From Bacteroidales bacterium UBA4417 (GTDB lineage Bacteria; Bacteroidota; Bacteroidia; Bacteroidales; UBA4417): a DNA stretch of 8,775 nucleotides. How positions within the stretch are numbered: the first letter of the stretch is position 1; each line of letters starts with the position of its first letter. The notes under the pieces were generated by a model, which made no database searches, was not told the origin of the DNA, and saw nothing but the letters and a program-made list of their open reading frames with translations. The stretch covers positions 1,546 to 10,320 of the forward strand of contig DGQJ01000089.1 in NCBI GenBank assembly GCA_002389705.1. The letters run 5' to 3'. The translations under genes and the position numbers were made by a program. Below are positions 1-6,145 of this stretch, in pieces.

Positions 1-296
1 ACATATTGCAAGTCGGCGCTGCCGTCTTCGTCAGGCGGTGTTCCAACTGCGCTAAAAAGCACTTCGCAGTCAACAAGCGCTTCGGCCATACTGGTAGTAA
101 ACTGAAGCCGGCCTTTTTTCATGTTCCGGTGAACCATCTCTTCGAGCCCCGGCTCATAAATGGGGATAATTCCGTTCTTCAGGTTCTCGATTTTTTTGGC
201 ATCAATATCCACACAGGTAACATCAATACCTACTTCGGCAAAACAGGTTCCGGTAACCAGGCCTACATATCCGCTTCCAACGATTGCAACCTTCAT
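1..296 (-). CDS. ugd: UDP-glucose 6-dehydrogenase, N-terminal part (runs off the left edge)
   Basis: The 98 complete codons read from the ATG at 296-294 give the NAD-binding N-terminus of the UDP-glucose/GDP-mannose dehydrogenase family. These enzymes oxidise UDP-glucose to UDP-glucuronate in the cytoplasm, using two NAD+. The Rossmann motif GSGYVG lies at residues 7-12, followed by the ribose-binding Asp30 in VDID. The family signatures PIYEPGLEE (about 45-53) and [15 protein letters not shown] (about 82-96) are also present. The start fits because the Rossmann strand begins at residue 2, as is normal for the family. No Shine-Dalgarno sequence precedes it. The gene is divergent from the polysaccharide operon and probably supplies its uronic-acid precursor. 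The catalytic Cys and the C-terminal half lie outside the window. A UDP-ManNAc or GDP-mannose dehydrogenase is less likely given the N-terminal motifs. Confidence 0.93.
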   Translation of the reverse strand, partial: MKVAIVGSGYVGLVTGTCFAEVGIDVTCVDIDAKKIENLKNGIIPIYEPGLEEMVHRNMKKGRLQFTTSMAEALVDCEVLFSAVGTPPDEDGSADLQY

Positions 297-563
297 GTTT
301 ACAAGACTTTTATTCGTACTATGGTATATTTTATTTTTAATTATTCAGAGGCTGATTTGTAATATTTCCACCGGGAAACTTTACCAGAGAAACAACGTAT
401 TTCAGGATTCGCACGTTACTTACTATTTACAATATCTGGCAGGGAAACATATTTGCAGAAGTTCAAACGCAAAAATAACCCGAAATACAATCCTGGTCTA
501 TAGCGCAAATCGTATTTTGGCTGTAGTTAGGTTCGCATAAACATTGTAGTACTTAAGCATGAA

Positions 564-590
564 TGCCTGTAGGTCAATTTGCTACAGACA
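564..590. repeat. Imperfect inverted repeat (possible hairpin or operator)
   Basis: TGCCTGTAG at 564-572 pairs with CTACAGACA at 582-590. Eight of nine positions are complementary (the mismatch is C566/A588), around a 9-nt loop, and the core CTGTAG/CTACAG is perfect. No T-run follows on either strand, so it is not a typical intrinsic terminator. It could be a dyad operator or an RNA hairpin, or chance. Confidence 0.3.
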
Positions 591-933
591 CTCTCTATAT
601 TGCTGTACTTCTGGAATTTAATACGCCGAAACCAATACAAAGCTTTTGCTCCCGGCCAGCTTTTTACGCTGGTTTGCAAAGCCTGTATTATGAATTTTAT
701 TCCGTTATTTTCAATTTCAGAAACAACGGTTATTCCAGAAATATAAAATACATGTAAACATTAATTTGTATCCTGCTGCCTGTTTGGACTTAAAACATTT
801 ATCAAATAATCTCCAGTAAGCTAAAAAAGCACGAAAGGGTTTCACCCAGAATGCTGCAGGCAAATTTCCCGGTAATATATCATTTATATGAGTTCGGAGT
901 ACTGTTTTAACATGCCCGGATCAGTAACTGTCG

Positions 934-974
934 TACTTCCAACTACAACATACCATTACTCCCGACTACAACAT
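934..974. repeat. 18-bp direct repeat, two copies with a 23-bp period
   Basis: TACTTCCAACTACAACAT (934-951) recurs as TACTCCCGACTACAACAT (957-974). The copies match at 16 of 18 positions, and the last ten bases are identical. A weaker third copy of the right half, ACTACACAAA at 988-997, begins exactly 23 bp after the second ACTACAACAT, with 7 of 10 bases matching. A 23-bp period is slightly over two helical turns and would place repeated protein contacts on nearly the same DNA face. The array ends about 200 bp before the receiver gene, so a regulator-binding array is plausible but unproven. Confidence 0.5.
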
Positions 975-1037
975 TTGTTAAAAAATCACTACACAAATAG
1001 TGCTTATTCAGCTATAGCCGTCACAAACGCTTCACCA

Positions 1038-1045
1038 TAATTTTG
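1038..1045 (+). promoter_or_regulatory. Candidate -7 promoter element for the polysaccharide operon
   Basis: TAATTTTG matches the Bacteroidota housekeeping -7 consensus TAnnTTTG. It lies just downstream of the 23-bp repeats and about 155 bp before the receiver start. No TTTG or TTG -33 element occurs at the usual spacing of about 19-21 bp upstream, so only half of a promoter is seen, and a chance match is quite possible in this AT-rich stretch. Confidence 0.25.
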
Positions 1046-1199
1046 TTCTGTGCACCCAATACCTTAATAAACCTGCTATTGGCTAGCACTCTTAACTGCC
1101 CTGACATAGTGCCCGACGAGCAGGCTTTTTAAAAAAAATAATTCGAAACTACCACTACACGAACGCTTAGACACTGCATATTCTCAAAAAAACTCAACC

Positions 1200-1586
1200 A
1201 TGAAAAACAAGATTTTAGTAATTGATGACGAGCTGAGTATCCGACTATTGCTGGAAAATTTTCTTTCGAAAAATTATGATGTAATATGCAAAAGCGATGG
1301 ACAGGAAGCGCTTGAGTGGCTGGAAGGAAACCTCCCCGACCTGATCATCTGCGACTTGCAGATGCCCAATATTAATGGGTACAAATTTCTCGAAAAAGTA
1401 CGGCAGCGCGGGTATACCAGGCATACACCGGTTATTATGCTCTCGGGTGTTGAAAGCAGCAAAGAACGTGTAAAATGCTACCGGATTGGCGCCCAGGATT
1501 TCCTGGCAAAACCTTTTAACCCGGAAGAACTGAGCGAGCTAATACTCAAAAACCTGAAGCCAATCCATTATGCCATGGTGTGGTAG
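1200..1586 (+). CDS. Stand-alone response-regulator receiver protein (CheY-like)
   Basis: This 128-residue protein is a single receiver domain with no DNA-binding or enzymatic output domain. The phosphorylation machinery is complete: acidic pair D9-D10, phospho-acceptor D52 in the run IICDLQMP, switch residue S82 and conserved K104 followed by P105. It should therefore accept phosphate from a histidine kinase, none of which is encoded in the window. The ATG at 1200 places the first beta strand (KILVIDD) at residues 4-10, as expected, and follows an A-rich leader without a Shine-Dalgarno sequence. It is first in the rightward gene set. The next gene starts with a degenerate receiver-like domain, so a direct receiver/pseudo-receiver interaction is a reasonable hypothesis. 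The receiver identity is very secure; its role in polysaccharide control is inferred from position. Confidence 0.95.
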   Translation: MKNKILVIDDELSIRLLLENFLSKNYDVICKSDGQEALEWLEGNLPDLIICDLQMPNINGYKFLEKVRQRGYTRHTPVIMLSGVESSKERVKCYRIGAQDFLAKPFNPEELSELILKNLKPIHYAMVW

Positions 1587-1637
1587 GTAGAGGTGGTTGC
1601 AATACAAACAATAGCACTTCACAACCTGATTTTTAAC

Positions 1638-2846
1638 ATGGAAAAAGTAACGTTGATTTTATATATAGGTACCTCGGCTCACAGCATTACTGCTTTGGGT
1701 AACGACAAGCGCATCACACTTAAAGTGGCAAGTAATATGCTCGAGGCGGTTAATACGCTCAAATCAGGGCCACATCCCGATGCCATACTTTGCGAAGCAA
1801 TATTTTCGGGGGGCACATCCTTCGAACTGCACGAATATATCCGCAAATACCAGGAAATGAACCGGGTAGCATTTATACTTCTTTCGCATGAGTTTAAAGC
1901 AACAACCTACAAGGACGCATTTTTAAAGCGAATTGACGATTATTATGTGTTGCCCCTTCCATCAGTTAACGATCTGCTGAGCCGGGTATTATTCCTGACT
2001 GAATATCGTAAAAAGTCGCCTGATACTATGATCGAATCCGTTTCTGATCACAACCAGCACAAGTATGTAATGCCTTTATCGAAGCGAATTTTCGATATTG
2101 TAGTGGCCTCGGTTGCATTAATTGCCCTGTCGCCCGTTTTACTGTTGGTCATTATTGCCATCAGGCTTGAGTCGAAAGGAAAGGTTTACTATATATCGAA
2201 ACGCGTGGGCCGCGAGCCATTCGACTTTTACAAACTCCGCTCCATGCGGGTGGGGGCCGATGCCGAATTGAACAAGCTTGCAAAAGATAAAAACCAGTAC
2301 AAACCAATTTCGGAGCAATCGGAAATTGATTTTGAAAAACCTTGCCCCCGCTGTGCCTTGCTTCCCGAAGGACAAAGCTGTTCCCCATTGCTGCATATCG
2401 GGTCACATACCATTTGCGACGACTGGTTCAACACGCAGAAAAAGGAAGTTGCCAGATCGAAATCGGCATTTATAAAAATTGTCGACGATCCGCGGATTAC
2501 CCGTGTAGGGAAAATAATCCGCAATACCAGTATTGATGAGCTTCCGCAACTTATTAATGTATTGAAAGGCGACATGTCTATTGTGGGCAACCGCCCGCTT
2601 CCGGTTTATGAAGCTGAGCAACTCACCCTGGGATACATTTCGAAGCGGTTTCTGGCACCTGCCGGTATAACTGGTTTATGGCAGGTTGAACTCAGGGGGC
2701 GTGGTGGCGTGATGTCGGAAGATGAACGCAAACGCCTTGATAACGAATATGCCGACAATTTCGTGAATGGAAACTATTCGTTATGGTATGATATAAAATT
2801 AATATTGCGAACCATTCCGGCACTTTTCCAGAAAGATACAGTATAA
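1638..2846 (+). CDS. Initiating phosphoglycosyl transferase with N-terminal pseudo-receiver domain
   Basis: The 402-residue protein would transfer a sugar-1-phosphate from a nucleotide sugar to undecaprenyl phosphate at the inner membrane, starting the repeat unit. Residues 1-123 resemble a receiver fold, but the phospho-acceptor position is Glu53 (ILCE), the N-terminal acidic pair is missing, and the conserved Lys-Pro is Leu105-Pro106. After a linker, SKRIFD and one hydrophobic segment with a Ser-Pro break (about 151-176, S165-P166) match the re-entrant membrane helix of the bacterial sugar transferase family. Further signatures are KLRSMR (199-204), DDPRITRVGK, the catalytic D300-E301 in SIDELPQL, KGDMSIVGNRP and PAGITGLWQV. 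Residues about 207-280 form an insertion with C236, C239, C248 and C260 plus His253/His257, possibly a metal site. A GTG at 1593 would add 15 residues, but the ATG at 1638 starts at the first beta strand and is preferred. The substrate sugar is unknown. Confidence 0.93.
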   Translation: MEKVTLILYIGTSAHSITALGNDKRITLKVASNMLEAVNTLKSGPHPDAILCEAIFSGGTSFELHEYIRKYQEMNRVAFILLSHEFKATTYKDAFLKRIDDYYVLPLPSVNDLLSRVLFLTEYRKKSPDTMIESVSDHNQHKYVMPLSKRIFDIVVASVALIALSPVLLLVIIAIRLESKGKVYYISKRVGREPFDFYKLRSMRVGADAELNKLAKDKNQYKPISEQSEIDFEKPCPRCALLPEGQSCSPLLHIGSHTICDDWFNTQKKEVARSKSAFIKIVDDPRITRVGKIIRNTSIDELPQLINVLKGDMSIVGNRPLPVYEAEQLTLGYISKRFLAPAGITGLWQVELRGRGGVMSEDERKRLDNEYADNFVNGNYSLWYDIKLILRTIPALFQKDTV

Positions 2847-2878
2847 CACTTTTTGGAGCAATAAGTAAATGTATTTTG

Positions 2879-3652
2879 ATGAAACTGATTAATATCATAC
2901 TTCTTTCGGCAGGCCTGATTTACAGCAGCTTGTGTAATGCCCAGGCACAAAATACGGTTGATGCAAATCCCGCCAATATCAACCCGAACGCTGTGTTTCC
3001 GCCATTAAGCGTAATGATTGACTCTGCATTAGCAACCAATGCCATGGTGCGCTTCCGCGAAGAAGGTATTATTGGTAAACAATGTAACCTGAAATCGTAC
3101 CAGAATTACTGGACCCGCAACATTGGCTTGCAGGCCGATATCCGTTACGGAACTTTCGATAATTTTTCGACCAATACTTCAGAGGGACAGTCGCCTTCGG
3201 TACTCGCCACCCGGAGCAGCCAAACCAATTATGGTGTAGGGGCCTACATCAAATTTCCCTTACAGGATTTGGTTAACCGCAAAAACCAGGTGCGCATGGC
3301 TCAGTCGGAGCTCGACCAGGCACATAGCATGGCCGAAGCTCAACGCGACGAAGTAACCCAACTGGTTATAAAACAATATAACGATGTACTGCTGAAACAA
3401 AGACTGCTGAAAATCAGGTCGAAAAATTTAAGTACTGCCCGGGTAAACATGGAAATGGTTGAAAAAGAATTTCAGAACGGTGTAGTTTCAGTAACTGAAT
3501 ATGCCCGCATTTCCGACATCGTTGCCCGCAATGAGTCCGATTATGAAACAGCCCGCACTGATTATGTAACGGCATATATGATACTCGAAGAAATAATAGG
3601 ATTCAGCATAGGTGCCCCAACTTCAACAAACAACACCAATGAAAATAATTGA
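2879..3652 (+). CDS. Half-length TolC-like outer-membrane protein
   Basis: The 257-residue protein has a Sec signal peptide (about 1-23, with likely cleavage after AQA at 21-23). The mature part resembles one structural repeat of the TolC family. A helix starts at about 41 (PPLSVMIDSALATN), then two amphipathic strands that could sit in a barrel follow (about 82-93 and 116-128), then a long alpha-helical hairpin (about 130-240) with the TolC-like EFQNGVVSVTEYAR segment. Full TolC proteins have two such repeats and are roughly 420-490 residues long; this one has one, with intact ends and a clean stop, so it is not an obvious truncation. It lies 32 bp after the transferase stop and overlaps the co-polymerase gene by 14 bp. 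The likely role is outer-membrane or periplasmic passage for the polysaccharide. The ATG at 2879 is preferred over a TTG one codon earlier. Family assignment is fairly secure; function is inferred. Confidence 0.82.
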   Translation: MKLINIILLSAGLIYSSLCNAQAQNTVDANPANINPNAVFPPLSVMIDSALATNAMVRFREEGIIGKQCNLKSYQNYWTRNIGLQADIRYGTFDNFSTNTSEGQSPSVLATRSSQTNYGVGAYIKFPLQDLVNRKNQVRMAQSELDQAHSMAEAQRDEVTQLVIKQYNDVLLKQRLLKIRSKNLSTARVNMEMVEKEFQNGVVSVTEYARISDIVARNESDYETARTDYVTAYMILEEIIGFSIGAPTSTNNTNENN

Positions 3653-6134
3653 TCTGATCAGGCTTTTACGAAAACACATAGTGCTGCTTGTACTTGCACC
3701 GGCGGTGCTGGCTGCATTGGTGATTATGCTCACCCGTAATCCAAACTGGAGATATTCGTCATCAACCACGCTTTATACCGGCATTGCATCAGGATCGAGT
3801 GTTGAGATGGATAAATCGTTTAATTTTTTTGCAAATAATACCTCTTTCGATAACCTTATCAATGTTATAAAATCGCGCGAAACCCAGCAGGAAGTTGCCA
3901 TTCGTCTGCTGGCACAGCACCTGCTCCTGGGCAAACCTGATCCAAAGTATATTTCGGCCAAATCGTATGCTGAGCTCAAACGCATCACTCCTCCATACAT
4001 TTATCGCCTGGTGGCTAAAAAAATAAATCCCGTCGAAAAAACAACGGATACCCTTGCCGAAAACAGTACCTACAACCGTTTACAGGCCCTGAGCGATTCG
4101 TTTTCGTTTCAAAATTTTGCCGATGCCAGTAATTTGCACCTGTTCCCGCCCAGTATTGACCAGGCCGCGTATGAGCGCACCGTGATTAACCTCACCAACC
4201 TGATGGAAAGCAGCGATACCAATTTTGTATACAAACTGCTTAATTTCCCCAACGCGCATTATTCGTTCAAAGATATTTCGTCAGTAAAAGCGCAACGTAT
4301 TGCCAACAGCGACCTGGTGCAACTGGATTACGAAGCCGACGATCCGGGGATCTGCCAGCAAACACTGGCATTGCTTACCGAAGTGTGCATCAGGAATTAT
4401 AAAAACATAAAGGAAAATCGCTCCGATGCAGTTATAAAATATTTCGAGCACCAGCTCAAACTTGCTGCCGAAAGGCTCAGAATAGCGGAAGATAAACTGC
4501 TCGAATTCAACAAAGCCAACAACATCATTAACTACTACGAACAAAGTAAGGCTGTGGCCGTAGTGAAGGAAGACCTTGATGTTGAATACAATAACAAGAA
4601 AATTAAGCTGGCCGGTATAGATGCCGGAATTAGGCGGTTGGAAGAAAAACTTAACATACAGCAACAAATACAGCTTAAGAGCACAAAAATTTTGGAAAAA
4701 AAGGGGCAGCTTGGCGATCTTAACTACCGCATTGCCGCAGCCGAAACCATGCCCGAAAGCAAGGACCGGCAAAACCTGGCACAACTCAAAGCCCAGGCCG
4801 ATGATCTGAAAGATGAAATAAAAGGTGCCGTAAGCGAACTGTATAAATATGGCTATACTACTGACGGTTTGCCCATCAGCTCTGTTCTTAACGACTGGAT
4901 TAACAACGTGATAGAAGCCGAAAATGTGAAAGCAGGCATCGGGGTGCTTGCCGAACGCATCAAGGAATTTCAGAAACAATACGCCATTTACGCTCCTGCC
5001 GGTGCCAACATAAAACGTATTGAGCGCGAAATCTCAGTCTCCGAACAGGAATTCCTTGAAATACTGCATGGGCTTAACCTTGCCAAACTCAAAATGCAGG
5101 ATAACGAACTGTCGTCGAACATCAAAGCCGTAGACCCTCCCTACTACCCCTTATCGCCATTATCGACCAAGCGCAAGATACTTGTAATTGTTGCAGCCCT
5201 GTTCGGATTTATGCTTGTAGCAGGAAGCATACTGGTAATGGAGTATTTCGACGACACCTTAAAGAATACAGCAAAAGCGGCCAAATTGCTCAAATTGCCT
5301 TTCATGGGTGTAATGCCTAAGCTGCTGCTGAAAAGCGGTTGTAAAAATTTCCCGTTCATTACCAGCCGCCTGCTCGAAATTACAATTCAGCATATTGAAT
5401 TGTACCTCCGAACCGCCGCCTCTGGCAATAACCCAAAAACACTGTTGTTTTTCAGTACACAAAAACAGGAAGGGAAAACCATGCTTGCCGGCAACCTGGC
5501 CCAAAAGCTGGCTTCAAGAGGCAAAAAAGTACTTTTGCTGAATTATAAGCCAACCGCACAGCTTACCTCAGGAAATAACATGGATGCAGCAATGGCTGAG
5601 CCAACAGCGCTCAACAGCGCCGGTAACCAGCCTCAGAAAAAGACTTCATTTATAAACAAACTGCTGGGTTATGAGGATAACAGGATTGATAACAACAGCC
5701 CCATGCTGGCAAATCCGGCGGATTACCTTGAGAAAGGCCATTACCTGGAATACGAAATTTTTAACAACCTTGATCCTGTAACCGGATACATCGAAATACT
5801 CCGGCAAAACGCGTATGACCTGGCATTTGAGCCCGATTATGTGTTTATCGAAATCCCGGCGCTGCTCTATCACGCATACCCGGTGAATCTGGTACCTTCA
5901 GTTGATTTACCGGTTTTGGTATGCCGCTCGAACAGAACATGGACAGAAGCAGATCAGTCGGCCCTCGATGTGCTGATGAAACTTACCACCCATCAAACGC
6001 ATTACATGCTTAACGGGGTAAAACTACAGGTGGTTGAATCGGTATTGGGCGAACTGCCTAAAAACAGAAGCCTGTTGAGGCGTATGCTGAAAAACTTTTT
6101 CAGGTTTCAATTCCATTCGCAGAACCATCTTTAA
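3639..6134 (+). CDS. Wzc/GumC-like polysaccharide co-polymerase with degenerate tyrosine-kinase ATPase domain
   Basis: The 831-residue inner-membrane protein likely controls chain length and links polymerisation to export. A first membrane helix (about 13-33) is followed by a large periplasmic part with extended coiled-coil segments (about 271-400 and 430-490). Next come a proline-rich DPPYYPLSPLS motif and a second membrane helix (about 514-535), the classic Wzz/GNVR layout. The cytoplasmic C-terminus has a P-loop (STQKQEGKT, 606-614) like that of bacterial tyrosine kinases. The Walker A' region reads LLLNYKP (N635) where LLIDxD is usual. The Walker B-like run DYVFIEIP has Glu738 in place of the usual Asp, and no C-terminal tyrosine cluster is present. 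Catalysis may therefore be impaired. The ATG at 3639 is preferred; a GTG at 3612 would add nine residues and lengthen the overlap with the TolC-like gene. Overlap by 14 bp suggests translational coupling. Confidence 0.92.
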   Translation: MKIIDLIRLLRKHIVLLVLAPAVLAALVIMLTRNPNWRYSSSTTLYTGIASGSSVEMDKSFNFFANNTSFDNLINVIKSRETQQEVAIRLLAQHLLLGKPDPKYISAKSYAELKRITPPYIYRLVAKKINPVEKTTDTLAENSTYNRLQALSDSFSFQNFADASNLHLFPPSIDQAAYERTVINLTNLMESSDTNFVYKLLNFPNAHYSFKDISSVKAQRIANSDLVQLDYEADDPGICQQTLALLTEVCIRNYKNIKENRSDAVIKYFEHQLKLAAERLRIAEDKLLEFNKANNIINYYEQSKAVAVVKEDLDVEYNNKKIKLAGIDAGIRRLEEKLNIQQQIQLKSTKILEKKGQLGDLNYRIAAAETMPESKDRQNLAQLKAQADDLKDEIKGAVSELYKYGYTTDGLPISSVLNDWINNVIEAENVKAGIGVLAERIKEFQKQYAIYAPAGANIKRIEREISVSEQEFLEILHGLNLAKLKMQDNELSSNIKAVDPPYYPLSPLSTKRKILVIVAALFGFMLVAGSILVMEYFDDTLKNTAKAAKLLKLPFMGVMPKLLLKSGCKNFPFITSRLLEITIQHIELYLRTAASGNNPKTLLFFSTQKQEGKTMLAGNLAQKLASRGKKVLLLNYKPTAQLTSGNNMDAAMAEPTALNSAGNQPQKKTSFINKLLGYEDNRIDNNSPMLANPADYLEKGHYLEYEIFNNLDPVTGYIEILRQNAYDLAFEPDYVFIEIPALLYHAYPVNLVPSVDLPVLVCRSNRTWTEADQSALDVLMKLTTHQTHYMLNGVKLQVVESVLGELPKNRSLLRRMLKNFFRFQFHSQNHL

Positions 6135-6145
6135 CATACAGCAGA

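Larger units (their letters stand above)
297..1199. other. Gene-free divergent intergenic region of about 900 bp
   Basis: No credible coding sequence is seen on either strand between the dehydrogenase start and the receiver gene. The few short open frames give low-complexity translations with no domain resemblance. The stretch is visibly more AT-rich than its flanks. It holds an imperfect inverted repeat at 564-590, a tandem-like direct repeat at 934-974, one -7-like promoter element at 1038-1045, and several further ACTAC words (988, 1148, 1154). It presumably carries the promoters of both divergent units and possibly a long leader for the polysaccharide operon. No tRNA, known riboswitch, transposon end or CRISPR repeat was recognised. 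Confidence 0.75.

Noticed and set aside
470..477. Minus-strand -7-like element (TATTTTTG) for the dehydrogenase gene
   Set aside because: The nearest TTTG upstream is spaced about 28 bp away, outside the usual range, and the element would imply a leader of about 170 nt. It is probably a chance match.
160..540. Plus-strand open frames across the dehydrogenase gene and its upstream region
   Set aside because: The minus-strand reading gives a clear Rossmann-fold dehydrogenase, so the plus-strand frames are shadows.
563..757. 64-codon plus-strand frame in the intergenic region
   Set aside because: The translation has no signal peptide, domain or composition typical of a real protein, and there is no supporting context. 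It also overlaps the dyad at 564-590.
1111..1130. Possible terminator or attenuator hairpin (GCCCG, 5-nt loop, CAGGC) followed by five T, 70 bp before the receiver gene
   Set aside because: The stem on the plus strand has only four pairs with a C/A mismatch inside, too weak for a convincing intrinsic terminator.
1593..1637. GTG start at 1593 for the transferase
   Set aside because: The 15 extra residues are not part of the receiver-like fold, and the ATG at 1638 sits directly before the first beta strand.
2847..2878. Terminator between the transferase and the TolC-like gene
   Set aside because: The 32-bp gap has a short T-run but no inverted repeat, so read-through is expected.
4281..4979. 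232-codon open frame on the minus strand
   Set aside because: It is antisense to the coiled-coil part of the co-polymerase gene. Its Phe/Val-rich translation is what the complement of a Lys/Glu/Asn-rich coding strand gives.
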